In this document: piece after piece, positions 25,646 to 35,063 of the stretch
Layout of the letters: each line of letters opens with the position of its first letter
Position numbering within the stretch: the first letter of the stretch is position 1
NCBI RefSeq assembly: GCF_003363135.1
Contig: NZ_QRBB01000001.1
Coordinates: 558,001 to 622,000 of the forward strand
Reading direction: 5' to 3'
Source: Alteriqipengyuania lutimaris
GTDB taxonomy: Bacteria > Pseudomonadota > Alphaproteobacteria > Sphingomonadales > Sphingomonadaceae
DNA length: 64,000 bases
Made by a program: the position numbers and the translations under genes
Notes under the pieces: model-generated
Told to the model about the DNA's origin: nothing
Database searches by the model: none
The model's input: only the letters and a program-made list of their open reading frames with translations

Positions 25646-25682
25646 AACCCCCGCCGGCGCAGCCGACGGGGGTTCCTTTTTA
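25646..25682 (+). terminator. Rho-independent terminator after urcA
   Basis: Stem AACCCCCG (25646-25653) pairs with CGGGGGTT (25667-25674). It is followed by CC and a run of six T (25677-25682). It lies 21 bases after the urcA stop and separates it from the opposing LytTR regulator gene. Confidence 0.9.
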
Positions 25683-25725
25683 ATCGGTTCGCCCGAATAT
25701 CGCCGCCTCGTGCGGCGCGCTCGGC

Positions 25726-26460
25726 TCAGCGGCCGGCCATCGCCTTGACCTTGGGCAGATAGGTCCGCCCGATCCTCAGCGTCTCGCCGTCACCCAGCTC
25801 GACCGACCAGACCCCCAGCCCGTCGTGGCGCAGCCCAGCGATGTGATCCTTGCGCAGGATCGTGCTGCGATGGATGCGGATGAACTGCTCCGGATCGAGC
25901 TTCTTCTCCAGCCCGGCGATGGTCTGCAACAGCAGGTAGGTCTTGTCGCCGACGAACAACCGCACATAATCGCGCTCGGCATCGATCCGGCGCACATCGG
26001 CCACCGATACGCGCACCAGTTCGGATCGGTGCGGGACCCACAATTCGCGCAGCCATCGCGTCTCGCTGGTCTGCGGTGCCTCGCCCCGCTTGGCCAGGGC
26101 CCGCGCGATCGCGCGTTCGAGCCGCTCGCTCGCAACCGGCTTGAGCACGTAATCGACCGCGTCGAGATCGAACGCCTCGACCGCGAAGCTTTCATGCGCC
26201 GTGACGAAGATGATCGCGGGCGGCGACGCCATCTTGGCGAGCCTTTTCGCGACCTCGATCCCGTCCAGCCCGGGCATGGTCAGATCGAGCAGCACGAGAT
26301 CGGGAGCGCCCGTCTCGACCACGTCGAGCGCGGCCTCTCCGTGATCGGCGGTGCCGACGACCTGCACGTCGGCGATCCGCCCGCACAGGGTTTCCAGGCG
26401 CTCGATCGCGAGCGGTTCGTCGTCGACGAGGACGACGCGCAAGGGGGCATTATTTTCCAT
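25726..26460 (-). CDS. LytTR family response regulator
   Basis: 244 residues. A receiver domain (about 7-125) has the acidic pair DD at 13-14, phosphoacceptor Asp59 in LVLLDLTMPG, the Thr in VTAHES and the Lys in YVLKPV. A LytTR DNA-binding domain follows (about 140-240, RIDAERDYVRLFV...FIRIHRSTILRKDHI). It is the partner of the adjacent LytS-type kinase; its ATG overlaps the kinase 3' end by 11 bases. Targets are unknown. LytTR regulators often control neighbouring genes, and urcA is convergent next door. Confidence 0.95.
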   Translation of the reverse strand: MENNAPLRVVLVDDEPLAIERLETLCGRIADVQVVGTADHGEAALDVVETGAPDLVLLDLTMPGLDGIEVAKRLAKMASPPAIIFVTAHESFAVEAFDLDAVDYVLKPVASERLERAIARALAKRGEAPQTSETRWLRELWVPHRSELVRVSVADVRRIDAERDYVRLFVGDKTYLLLQTIAGLEKKLDPEQFIRIHRSTILRKDHIAGLRHDGLGVWSVELGDGETLRIGRTYLPKVKAMAGR

Positions 26461-27709
26461 CGTTCACATCCAGCGGCATGATGAGTTCGGTGCGATAGCC
26501 TCCACCTTCGGCCTGGCCGGAGAGGACCTCTGCCCGGTCGCCGAAGCGCGCGCGCAAGCGATCGCGGACATTGGTCAGGCCGATGCCGAAGCCGCCCCCG
26601 CCGCTATCGCCCAGGCCCGGGCCGTCGTCGGCGACCACGAGGTGCAGACGCTTGTCCCGCGCGAAGGCTTCGATCGTGACGTTGACGGGCGTGGTGGAGC
26701 GCGCGACGGCATAGCGGACCGAATTCTCGACCAGGGGTTGCAGGATCATTCCCGGCACGCGCGCCCGCTCAAGATGTTGGGGCAGGTCGATCGTGGCCAG
26801 CAGGCGCCTGGGAAAGCGCACCTCCTCGATCGCGAGATAATCGCGCTGCAGCGCGATCTCGTCTTCCAGTGCAACATCCTCGGTCGGTTCCTCGGCCAGG
26901 CTGTGGCGATAGAAGTTGGACACTGCCTGGATCATCGCCTCGGCCCGTGTGTCCTTGCCGGTGATGACGAGCGAAGACAGCGAATTGAGCGTGTTGAACA
27001 GGAAGTGCGGATTGATCTGGTAGCGCAGGGATCGCAGCTCTGCCGCCTTCGCCGCCAGGCGGAACCGCTCCTCGCGCGCCTGCGAAGCGCGGGCCTGCGC
27101 CCCGGCCAGCAACGCCAGATAGAGGGCCGCCCATGCCAGCAGCAGGAAATAGCGGCCGATCGCGATGTCGGTCAGCTGGCGCCAGCGCTCGATCCCGATC
27201 GGCGCGGGAGCGATCACGAAGGTCCGGGTGTCGAGATCATCGTCTTCCAATGTCTGGGCGTCCGGGGTTTCGGCCGGGGTAGGTACCGGCGGGATATCGA
27301 CCAGCAGGTTGCCCGCCTCGTCGCGGCGGAAGATCACGCCCTGCTGTTCGCCGATCTTCTGGATCATCTGTTCCTGGACGTCGGCGAAAACCATCTGGTT
27401 GGTTTGCGCGATCATCAGCGCGGCGGGCAGGGCCACGACGAGCGCGGTGGCCGTCTTCACGGCGAGTGAGCAGGAATCGACCAGCCGCAGCACCAGCCAC
27501 ATGCCAAAGGTAATCCCGCCCCCGGCAAGGCACACCATCAACCGCCGCCACAGCAGCGCCTCCTGCAGTTCCAGCCCCACGATCAGCCCGCGTACGGTGA
27601 TCAGCACGAAATAGGTAAGCCAGAGCCCGGCGATCGAGATCAGCACCAGCCTCAACGGCAAGCGGCTGGATTCGGCTGGGTCTGCGCGGTCCGGTTGGTC
27701 TTGTGTCAC
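26450..27709 (-). CDS. LytS/YehU-type sensor histidine kinase
   Basis: 419 residues. Four membrane helices lie in about residues 15-200, with a periplasmic loop of about 65 residues between helices 3 and 4. The His_kinase motif is RYQINPHFLFNTLNSLSSLV. The ATPase part has QPLVENSVRYAV (N box) and DDGPGLGDSGG...GIGLTNVRDRL. It autophosphorylates on the conserved His and feeds the LytTR regulator. I chose GTG 27709 behind AGGACGGATC; longer starts up to 27874 would run into the fumarase gene. The signal sensed is unknown. Confidence 0.93.
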   Translation of the reverse strand: MTQDQPDRADPAESSRLPLRLVLISIAGLWLTYFVLITVRGLIVGLELQEALLWRRLMVCLAGGGITFGMWLVLRLVDSCSLAVKTATALVVALPAALMIAQTNQMVFADVQEQMIQKIGEQQGVIFRRDEAGNLLVDIPPVPTPAETPDAQTLEDDDLDTRTFVIAPAPIGIERWRQLTDIAIGRYFLLLAWAALYLALLAGAQARASQAREERFRLAAKAAELRSLRYQINPHFLFNTLNSLSSLVITGKDTRAEAMIQAVSNFYRHSLAEEPTEDVALEDEIALQRDYLAIEEVRFPRRLLATIDLPQHLERARVPGMILQPLVENSVRYAVARSTTPVNVTIEAFARDKRLHLVVADDGPGLGDSGGGGFGIGLTNVRDRLRARFGDRAEVLSGQAEGGGYRTELIMPLDVNDGK

Positions 27710-27788
27710 GATCCGTCCTGCTTGGCCGCCCGCGCGCGGAAATGCCATGCCCCCGGTCGAGTGGGGCAGTGCGCCGGTCGAGACGCGG

Positions 27789-29315
27789 TCACGACCCCTC
27801 GAGCAGCTTCTCTTCCGCGATTCGCTTGCGCCACTGCGCGGGCGCCAGGGTGTGAACGTTGTTGCCATCCGCATCGACCGCGACCGTCACGGGCATGTTC
27901 TCGACCGTGAATTCGTAGATCGCCTCCATCCCCAGTTCCTCGAACGCGACGACCTTCGCTTCCTTGATCGCCCGCGCGACGAGGTAAGCGGCACCGCCGG
28001 TCGCCATCAGGTAGGCGGTCTTGAACCGGCTGATCACGTCCACCGCATCCGCCCCGCGCTCCGCCTTGCCGATCATCGCGAGCAGGCCGAGGTCGAGCAT
28101 CATCTCGGTAAACTTGTCCATCCGCGTGGCGGTGGTGGGGCCGGCCGGGCCGACGACTTCGCCCATCACCGGGTCGACCGGCCCGACATAGTAAATCGCG
28201 CGTCCTTTGAAGCTCACCGGCAGCTCCTCGCCCGCTTCCAGCATATCCTTGATACGTTTGTGTGCCGCGTCGCGGCCCGTGAGCATCTTTCCGGACAGCA
28301 ACAGGCGGTCGCCGTGCTGCCAGCTTTCGACCTCTTCCTTGGTCAGCGTATCGAGGTTCACGCGCTTGGCAGCGCTGTCCGGCTGCCAGTTCACCTTGGG
28401 CCACTGGTCGAGATCGGGCTTTTCGAGATAGCTGGGCCCCGACCCGTCGAGCGTGAAATGGGCGTGGCGCGTGGCAGCGCAGTTGGGAATCATCGCCACC
28501 GGCTTGCCCGCAGCGTGGCACGGCCAGTCGAGAATCTTGACGTCGAGCACCGTGGAGAGGCCTCCGAGGCCCTGTGCGCCGATACCCTGCGCATTGACCG
28601 CATCGAAGATGTCGATCCGCAGCTGCTCGAGATCGGTCTGAGCGCCGCGTGCCTTCAGCTGGCTCATGTTGATCGGATCCATCAGGCTCTGCTTGGCGAG
28701 CTTGACGCAATGTTCCGCCGTGCCGCCGATGCCGATGCCGAGCATCCCCGGCGGGCACCAGCCCGCGCCCATCGAAGGGATCTGCTCCACCACCCAGTCG
28801 ACGATATTGTCGCTGGGGTTCATCATCTTGAACTTGCTCTTGTTCTCGCTCCCCCCGCCCTTGGCCGCGACATCGATGCCGACCGTGTTGCCCGGGACCA
28901 TCTCGACCGAGAGGACGCACGGCGTATTGTCGCGCGTGTTGCGGCGGGTGAAGGCCGGATCGGCGAGGATCGAGGCACGCAGCTTGTTCTCGTCGTGATT
29001 ATAGGCGCGCCGTACACCCTCATCGACCACCTCCTGCAGCGACCGCTTGCTGTCCAGCCGACACTCCTGCCCCCATTTGACGAACACGTTGACGATGCCG
29101 GTGTCCTGGCAGATCGGCCGGTGCCCTTCGGCGCACATGCGGCTGTTGGTCAGGATCTGCGCAATCGCGTCCTTCGCCGCCGGGCCCTGCTCGGCTTCGT
29201 AGGCATCTCCCAGCGCGCGGATGTAATCCATCGGGTGGTAGTAGGAGATGAATTGCAGCGCATCGGCCACGCTTTCGACGATGTCGTCTTCGGTAATAAT
29301 GGTCATGTCGCTCAT
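27789..29315 (-). CDS. Fumarate hydratase, class I (4Fe-4S)
   Basis: 508 residues, the two-domain single-chain class I type. The alpha part has RPICQDTGIVNVFVKWG with a cluster cysteine, GSENKSKFKMMNPSDN and GIGGTAEHCVKLAK. The beta part has GPVDPVMGEVVGPAGPTTATRMDKF (quoted as VVGPAGPTTATRMDKF). It interconverts fumarate and malate in the TCA cycle and is likely oxygen-sensitive. ATG 29315 (MSDMTIITEDD) follows AGGAG. It is the sole fumarase in the window. It precedes the kinase gene by 79 bases and is probably transcribed separately. Confidence 0.94.
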   Translation of the reverse strand: MSDMTIITEDDIVESVADALQFISYYHPMDYIRALGDAYEAEQGPAAKDAIAQILTNSRMCAEGHRPICQDTGIVNVFVKWGQECRLDSKRSLQEVVDEGVRRAYNHDENKLRASILADPAFTRRNTRDNTPCVLSVEMVPGNTVGIDVAAKGGGSENKSKFKMMNPSDNIVDWVVEQIPSMGAGWCPPGMLGIGIGGTAEHCVKLAKQSLMDPINMSQLKARGAQTDLEQLRIDIFDAVNAQGIGAQGLGGLSTVLDVKILDWPCHAAGKPVAMIPNCAATRHAHFTLDGSGPSYLEKPDLDQWPKVNWQPDSAAKRVNLDTLTKEEVESWQHGDRLLLSGKMLTGRDAAHKRIKDMLEAGEELPVSFKGRAIYYVGPVDPVMGEVVGPAGPTTATRMDKFTEMMLDLGLLAMIGKAERGADAVDVISRFKTAYLMATGGAAYLVARAIKEAKVVAFEELGMEAIYEFTVENMPVTVAVDADGNNVHTLAPAQWRKRIAEEKLLEGS

Positions 29316-29491
29316 CGACGGGGCGCTCCTGCTGATCGAAACCGATGCGCCGATAGAGCAGCATCGGTCTATGCGACAAGCCATGCGGGTCTTGGCGAGC
29401 CTTTCCGCCCCCTATAAGGCACCCTGATACGGCAATGCCGGGACCCGCAGCCGACCGCGTGACGAGCGGCCCAAAGAACGAGACGAGACGT

Positions 29492-30091
29492 ATGATCGAT
29501 ACTGCGCAAAAAGCGCCTGATTTCGCGGCCGCCCGCCGCCACATGCTCGAAAGCCAGCTGCGCACCAGCGGGGTCAACGACCGCTACGTGCTCGATCGCA
29601 TGGCCGCAGTGGCGCGAGAGGATTTCGTGCCGGAAAATGCGCGCGCATCCGCCTATGTCGACCGGACCATCGCGCTTGGCGCGGGTGCCTTTCTCGCGCC
29701 GCCGCTGGCGCACGGTCAGATTCTGACCCAGGCGCGCCCCTCCGCCGACGAACGCGCGCTCTTGGTGGGCCCGGCGACCGGATATCTTGCAGCGCTGCTC
29801 CGGCCGCTGGTTGCGGACCTGCGCGAAGCGACCCCCGATGCGGTTCTCGCCGGCGATATCGACGGCACTTTCGACTTGGTGATCATCGACGGCGCGCTCG
29901 AGGAAATCCCCGCGCAATTGCGCGCGACCCTCGAGCCCGAGGGACGGCTGGTGACGGGCGTCGTCCGCAACGGCGTCACCCGGCTCGAAATCGGCCGCCG
30001 CAGCGGCGATGCCGTGTCGCTGATCTCGCTCAACGAAACGCAGCTTCCCCGTCTCGCAGCCTTCGACAAGCCCCAGAGCTGGACTTTCTGA
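29492..30091 (+). CDS. Protein-L-isoaspartate O-methyltransferase-like protein (reduced form)
   Basis: 199 residues. The N-terminus (FAAARRHMLESQLRTSGVNDRYVLDRM...VAREDFVPENA) and APPLAHGQIL match PCM enzymes. The central SAM-binding part is short: instead of the usual VLEIGTGSGY it reads LLVGPATGYLAALLRPLV, then passes quickly to DLVIIDGALEEIP. The sphingomonad proteins next to tolC look similarly reduced from memory, so it may not be an active repair methyltransferase. It starts the cluster with tolC, three bases ahead of it, and the popZ-like gene. Confidence 0.78.
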   Translation: MIDTAQKAPDFAAARRHMLESQLRTSGVNDRYVLDRMAAVAREDFVPENARASAYVDRTIALGAGAFLAPPLAHGQILTQARPSADERALLVGPATGYLAALLRPLVADLREATPDAVLAGDIDGTFDLVIIDGALEEIPAQLRATLEPEGRLVTGVVRNGVTRLEIGRRSGDAVSLISLNETQLPRLAAFDKPQSWTF

Positions 30092-30093
30092 GC

Positions 30094-31593
30094 ATGATCC
30101 GTCCCGCACTTCTCGCCTTTGCGGCCTCTGCTGCCATCGCAGCCGCGTCTCCGGCACAGGCCGATACGCTGCGCGAGGCACTGGCAGAGGCCTACCGGAC
30201 CAATCCGACCCTGCAGTCGGCGCGGGCGCAGTTGCGGGCAACCGACGAGACCGTGCCGATCGAGAAGGCCGACGGGCGGCCCAGCCTTACGGGCAGCGCC
30301 AGCCTGACCGAAGTGCTCATTCAGAATTCCACCAGCTTCTTCGCCCCCGCACGCGCACTGAACCTCGGCGCGGATGCGAGCGTGCCGATCTATTCGGGCG
30401 GGGCGGTCAAGAATTCGATTCGCGCTGCCAAGGAGCGGGTCGAAGCGGGTCGGGCGGACCTTCGCGGCACCGAGAGCGCGATCTTCAGCCAGGTTGTCGC
30501 CTCCTATATGGACGTGCTGCGCGGCGAAGCGCTCGTCGGGCTGAATGCCAACCAGGTGCAGGTGCTCCAGATCAATCTCGAAGCAACCAGCGACCGGTTC
30601 GAAATCGGCGATCTCACGCGTACCGATGTCGCACAATCGCAATCGCGCCTCGCGCTGGCGCGCGGCGATCTGCGACAGGCCGAAGCAGCGCTGATCCAGG
30701 CGCGCGAGACCTATATCCAGCTGGTCGGATCGGCGCCTGGCGAGCTCGAGCCGCCGCCGCCGCTGCCCAATCTCCCCGAAGATCCGCGCATGGCGGTAGA
30801 CGTAGCACTCGACAATAATCCGGATCTCATCGCCGCGCGCGAACGCGCCGCTGCAGCGGGTTACGATATCGACGTTGCAGGCGCGAGCCGCCTGCCGCGC
30901 CTCTCCGCTTTCGCCGGGTACGACTACCAGAATTTTCTCGGCAGCATTCCCGGCCAGCCGATCGACCCGAGCGATCCCAACGGCCCATCGATCCCGAGCA
31001 CACAGACCGCGCAGGGCTCGCAAGCCGGGCTGACCCTTTCGATTCCGCTGTTCCAGGGCGGCAGGCCCGCTGCGCTGCGCCGCCAGGCGCAGGCGCGTGC
31101 ATCCTCCGCGCTCGATCAGGTGATTGCTGCCGAACGTGACGTGATCGCGCAGGTCCGCGCCGCCTTCGCCAGCTATTCCGCCTCGCTCGCCATCATCGAA
31201 AGCTCGCGCGAAGCGGTCGCTTCGGCCGAACTCAGCCTCGAAGGCGTGCGGGCAGAGAATTCGATCGGCAACCGCACCGTGCTCGACGTGCTCAATGCCG
31301 AGCAGGAGCTTCTGCTTTCGCGCGTCGAACTCGTGACCGCGCGCCGCAACGCCTATGTCGCCGGCTTCACGCTGCTCGCGGCGATGGGCCGGGCCGAGGC
31401 GCGCGACCTCGGCATCGAAGGCGGGGCGCTGTACGATCCGCTGGTCAATTACGAACGCGTTTCGGGCAAGTGGAACGACTGGGACCGCGATCCCGACCCC
31501 GAGGCGGGCGGCACCCGCACCATTGACATTCCGCCCGCCGACGCGGAAGTCGGAGAGGTCTACGGCCCGGAAATCGGGCAGGACGGAAACTGA
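30094..31593 (+). CDS. tolC: TolC family outer-membrane efflux channel
   Basis: 499 residues. A signal peptide (to about residue 23, ASPAQA-D) precedes two outer-membrane-efflux-protein repeats rich in long helices. Recognisable parts are LREALAEAYRTNPTLQSAR at the start, FEIGDLTRTDVAQSQSRLALA in repeat 1, and RAENSIGNRTVLDVLNAEQELL in repeat 2. It forms the trimeric exit duct for type I secretion or RND/MFS pumps. No pump genes are adjacent, so its partners are encoded elsewhere. It starts three bases after the PCM-like gene. Confidence 0.94.
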   Translation: MIRPALLAFAASAAIAAASPAQADTLREALAEAYRTNPTLQSARAQLRATDETVPIEKADGRPSLTGSASLTEVLIQNSTSFFAPARALNLGADASVPIYSGGAVKNSIRAAKERVEAGRADLRGTESAIFSQVVASYMDVLRGEALVGLNANQVQVLQINLEATSDRFEIGDLTRTDVAQSQSRLALARGDLRQAEAALIQARETYIQLVGSAPGELEPPPPLPNLPEDPRMAVDVALDNNPDLIAARERAAAAGYDIDVAGASRLPRLSAFAGYDYQNFLGSIPGQPIDPSDPNGPSIPSTQTAQGSQAGLTLSIPLFQGGRPAALRRQAQARASSALDQVIAAERDVIAQVRAAFASYSASLAIIESSREAVASAELSLEGVRAENSIGNRTVLDVLNAEQELLLSRVELVTARRNAYVAGFTLLAAMGRAEARDLGIEGGALYDPLVNYERVSGKWNDWDRDPDPEAGGTRTIDIPPADAEVGEVYGPEIGQDGN

Positions 31594-31617
31594 GCGACGG
31601 CAAAGGGGGCGCTGCGC

Positions 31618-32079
31618 GTGCGAGACGGCGAAGCATCGGTCGAAGAAATCCTCGATTCCATCAAGAAGGTCATTGCGCGCGACAATCGCGCAAGCGCACT
31701 CGAAGCGCGCCGTCGGCGTGAGCGAAATACACCCAAGTCGCAGGATTCCGTTCAGGATGAAGAGGCGGACGAAGTCTTCGATCTCGCCGAAGCCGACCAG
31801 GTCGACTCGGACGACGAGTGCACGGGCGAGCGCGAGGCCGACTCGCTGCTGAGCGCGACCGCACGCGATTCGATGCGCGACAATCTCGCCACGCTAGCCT
31901 TGCTCGCCGAGCCCGGTGCTTCACCGCAGATCGTGCGATCGGGCGAAACCTCCCTCGAAGGGCTGGTCCGCGAAATGCTGCGGCCGATGCTCGCCGAATG
32001 GCTCGACGCCAACCTCCCGCCCATGGTCGAGGATATGGTGCGGCAGGAAATCGAACGGATCGTCAAGAAGCAGGGCTGA
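31618..32079 (+). CDS. DUF2497 protein, PopZ-like polar organiser
   Basis: 153 residues starting at GTG 31618. The N-terminal helix ASVEEILDSIKKVIARDN and the C-terminal block SLEGLVREMLRPMLAEWLDANLPPMVEDMVRQEIERI (quoted here as MLRPMLAEWLDANLPPMV) are the two ends of DUF2497/PopZ. The middle is acidic and low-complexity, as in PopZ. Caulobacter PopZ forms a polar matrix that anchors ParB-parS; this window also carries parA, parB and parS. Direct orthology is inferred, not shown. It follows tolC by 24 bases. Confidence 0.83.
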   Translation: MRDGEASVEEILDSIKKVIARDNRASALEARRRRERNTPKSQDSVQDEEADEVFDLAEADQVDSDDECTGEREADSLLSATARDSMRDNLATLALLAEPGASPQIVRSGETSLEGLVREMLRPMLAEWLDANLPPMVEDMVRQEIERIVKKQG

Positions 32080-32129
32080 TTGCCAGAATTCGCTTGCGGG
32101 CGGCGCGCGGAGGCGTAGTTTCCGCGCCC

Positions 32130-34268
32130 ATGCGCAAAGCCTTGCAACCGCTCGCTCTTCTCGCCGCTTCGGCAGCGTTCTTCACCACCCCCGCCACCGC
32201 TCAGGATGCCGTCAGCCAGGACAGCGGACAAACCGCCCGTCCGATGACTGCGCGCGACCTCGTCACCATGCCGCGCCTCGGCGGGCCGAGCGTGAATGCG
32301 AGCGGAGAGCTCGCGCTGTACTCGGTCACGCAGACCGACCAAGAAGCGCTAACCCGCAGCACGACCTATCGCGTCAAGACGCTCGATACCGGTGAGGATG
32401 TCGTCCTGACCTTGCCCGAAGGCGCGAGCTCGCCGGTTTTCGTCGATGACGAACGGATTTTCTTCCTCGCTCCCGGTGGCCGCAATTCGGAAGGCATGCA
32501 GGTCTTCAGCGGACACTACCTGGGCGACGGAAGGCTTGCGCAAGTGACCCAGGTCACGCGGCTGAACAACACGGTCGGCGGTTTCAAGGTGTCGCCCGAC
32601 GGGCAGGCGCTCGCCATCTTCGGCAATGTTCCGCGCGAATGCACCAGCTTCGACTGCGCTCAGGCAACGCCGACCTATGCGCCGGGCCCCGGCAGCGGGA
32701 TGCTGTTCGATGCCGCGGACGGGTTCGTGCGCCACTGGGATACGTATGAAACTCCAGGCACGTTCAGCCGCGTCTTCGTCTACCCGATCGAGGATGGCTT
32801 GGTGCGCGGCGCGGGCACGGCGGCAGATGGCCCTGCAGGCGAGGGTGCCTTGGTGGGCGACACGCCGCTCCAGCCCTTCGGCGGGCTCGAGGACATGGCG
32901 TGGGGCGCCGATGGCGAAACGCTCTATTTCGTGGCCCGGCAGGCCGACAGCGACGAGCCGACCTCTACCAATACCGATATTTACCGCTTTGCGATGGTCG
33001 ACACGGGCCCGGTCAATCTGACCGACTCGAACGAGGCGAGTGACGGCACCCCCGCGCCCTCGCCCGACGGACAGAGCCTCGCCTACCTCGCGATGGAGCG
33101 CCCCGGCTACGAATCGGATCGCCAGCGGATCATGCTGCGCGACCTTGCAACGGGCCAAACCCGCGCGCTGACGGAGGATTTCGACCGCAGCTTCGGCTCG
33201 CTCGCCTGGACGCCCGATTCGCGCTGGATCATCGCGACGGCGCAGGACGTGCTCGATACGCCCGCTTTCCGGATCGACCCGCGCGACGGGACCGTGACGC
33301 AGCTCAACCTCATCACCGGTGACGAAGCGCATATCGGCAATGTGACCCCGGCCGGCGAGACCCGCCTGCTGTTCACGCGCGATTCGATCGCGGCCCCTGC
33401 CGAGCTCTACGTGTCGGAGAACTGGAACCAGGCGACGCGCCTCACCGACGTGGCGGCGAGCCGGATGGCCACGCTTGCCCCGGTCCAAACCCGCCGCTTC
33501 GAGTTCGAAGGCGCCGATGGCGACACCGTCTGGGGCCAGATCACCAAGCCCTCGGACGCGGCACGCGAATTGCCTGCCATTCTCTACGTCCACGGCGGAC
33601 CTCAGGGCTCTTTCAACGATGGTTGGTCGAGCCGATGGAATCCGCGTGTGCTCGCGAGCCAGGGCTACGCCGTGATCTCGGTCGATTTCCACGGCAGCAC
33701 CGGATACGGGCAGGACTTCACCGACGCCATCAATCGCGACTGGGGCGGCAAGCCGCTCGAAGACCTGCAAAAGGGCCTCGCCGCCGCGCTCGCGCTCGAC
33801 CCGCAGATCGACGGGGACCGCGCCTGCGCCATGGGTGCGTCCTACGGTGGTTACATGATGAACTGGATCGCCGGAAACTGGCCCGACCGCTTCGACTGCC
33901 TCGTCCAGCACGACGGCCTGTTCGACATGCGCAGTTTCTATTACGCGACCGAGGAATTGTGGTTTCCCCGCTGGGATTTCGGCGGCAGCTATTCAGAAGC
34001 GCGCGACACCTACGAGCGCTGGAACCCCGTCAATTACGTCGACAACTGGCAGACCCCGATGCTCGTGATCACGGGCGAGAAGGATTACCGCGTGCCCTAT
34101 ACGCAGGGGCTGCAGAGCTTCACCGCTTTGCAGGAGCGCGGTATTCCATCGCAGTTGCTCGTCTTCCCGGACGAAAACCACTGGGTCCTCAAACCCAAGA
34201 ACTCGCTGCAATGGCACGACACCATCTTCGCCTGGCTGGATCGCTGGCTGGCAGAGGACGCCGAATGA
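32130..34268 (+). CDS. S9 family prolyl-oligopeptidase-type peptidase, exported
   Basis: 712 residues. A signal peptide ends near TTPATAQ (about 25). A beta-propeller-like region (about 40-450) has WD40/TolB-like strands such as [16 protein letters not shown]. The C-terminal hydrolase has the nucleophile in GASYGGYMM, the acid in [10 protein letters not shown] and the His in DENHWVLKP. It is a dipeptidyl- or acylaminoacyl-peptidase-like enzyme acting in the periplasm or outside. ATG 32130 follows the popZ-like gene by 50 bases. The 2Fe-2S gene overlaps its stop. Confidence 0.92.
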   Translation: MRKALQPLALLAASAAFFTTPATAQDAVSQDSGQTARPMTARDLVTMPRLGGPSVNASGELALYSVTQTDQEALTRSTTYRVKTLDTGEDVVLTLPEGASSPVFVDDERIFFLAPGGRNSEGMQVFSGHYLGDGRLAQVTQVTRLNNTVGGFKVSPDGQALAIFGNVPRECTSFDCAQATPTYAPGPGSGMLFDAADGFVRHWDTYETPGTFSRVFVYPIEDGLVRGAGTAADGPAGEGALVGDTPLQPFGGLEDMAWGADGETLYFVARQADSDEPTSTNTDIYRFAMVDTGPVNLTDSNEASDGTPAPSPDGQSLAYLAMERPGYESDRQRIMLRDLATGQTRALTEDFDRSFGSLAWTPDSRWIIATAQDVLDTPAFRIDPRDGTVTQLNLITGDEAHIGNVTPAGETRLLFTRDSIAAPAELYVSENWNQATRLTDVAASRMATLAPVQTRRFEFEGADGDTVWGQITKPSDAARELPAILYVHGGPQGSFNDGWSSRWNPRVLASQGYAVISVDFHGSTGYGQDFTDAINRDWGGKPLEDLQKGLAAALALDPQIDGDRACAMGASYGGYMMNWIAGNWPDRFDCLVQHDGLFDMRSFYYATEELWFPRWDFGGSYSEARDTYERWNPVNYVDNWQTPMLVITGEKDYRVPYTQGLQSFTALQERGIPSQLLVFPDENHWVLKPKNSLQWHDTIFAWLDRWLAEDAE

Positions 34269-34651
34269 GCGGCGAGAAGGAACTACGCAAGGCGCGGCGG
34301 GCTCTTGAGAAGACGGGTGGAGAGCGTGCCGCCCGCCATATCTTCCTGTGCGCAATGCCCGAAAAGGCGAAGTGTTGCGGCCGAGAAGAGGGCAAGGAAT
34401 CCTGGAATTTCCTGAAGAAGCGCCTGAAGGAGCTGGGCATCGGCCCCGCGCGCAAGGACGGTCAGGATCTGGTGATCCGGCGGACCAAGGCCGATTGCCT
34501 GCAAATCTGCGAAGCGGGGCCGATCGCGGTCGTCCAGCCCGATAGCGTCTGGTACCATTCCTGCACCCCGCAGGTGCTCGAGGAGATCATCCAGCAGCAC
34601 CTGATCGGAGGCGAGCCGGTCGAGGCGTACCGCCTCCACCCAGCCGACTAG
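34265..34651 (+). CDS. (2Fe-2S) ferredoxin domain-containing protein
   Basis: 128 residues, thioredoxin-like ferredoxin fold. Cluster-type cysteines occur as [25 protein letters not shown] and the closing YHSCTP. The pattern matches the short (2Fe-2S) ferredoxin family found alone in many proteobacteria; the electron partner is unknown. The ATG overlaps the S9 peptidase stop (ATGA). The convergent membrane-protein gene ends four bases after its stop. Confidence 0.88.
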   Translation: MSGEKELRKARRALEKTGGERAARHIFLCAMPEKAKCCGREEGKESWNFLKKRLKELGIGPARKDGQDLVIRRTKADCLQICEAGPIAVVQPDSVWYHSCTPQVLEEIIQQHLIGGEPVEAYRLHPAD

Positions 34652-34655
34652 CTGA

Positions 34656-34973
34656 TCAGTCCTCGCCGCGCTTGTCCTGATCCCACCCGTCTTCTTCCGC
34701 GAGCGGATTGTGGATCGATTCGTCGTGGCCGGTGCCGTTCGAAAGGAAGACGAGCCCCATCAGCGCGCTCGTCAGCATCATTGTGAAGCCGATCCCCAGC
34801 GCCACCGCGATGAAGAAATGCGGGCTGACATCGGCATCGCTCGAGAAGATCACCACCATCGCCGCACCGACCACGATGATGGTCAGCGCCAGCATGAAGC
34901 GCATGATCCGCTTGTAGCGCGCCCAGGCAAAGGCGGCATTTTCGGGATCGTCGAGCGGTGATCTGGGCGCCAT
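34656..34973 (-). CDS. Small two-helix membrane protein, function unknown
   Basis: 105 residues. Two membrane helices (about 24-46, MRFMLALTIIVVGAAMVVIF, and 52-78, FFIAVALGIGFTMMLTSALMG) are followed by an acidic C-terminal tail (HNPLAEEDGWDQDKRGED). The N-terminus before helix 1 is short and polar. ATG 34973 has a strong AGGAGG site; longer frames to 35627 are shadows of the CBS and erpA genes. It looks like a conserved alphaproteobacterial hypothetical. It is divergent from the CBS-domain gene. Confidence 0.8.
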   Translation of the reverse strand: MAPRSPLDDPENAAFAWARYKRIMRFMLALTIIVVGAAMVVIFSSDADVSPHFFIAVALGIGFTMMLTSALMGLVFLSNGTGHDESIHNPLAEEDGWDQDKRGED

Positions 34974-35063
34974 GGGGCCCTCCTGTGCAGCATATGGGCA
35001 CGATTCGCCAAAGGTCGGCACCCGTGGCATTATCTGCGCGTGAGGGAAAGGAGGACCAAAGGC

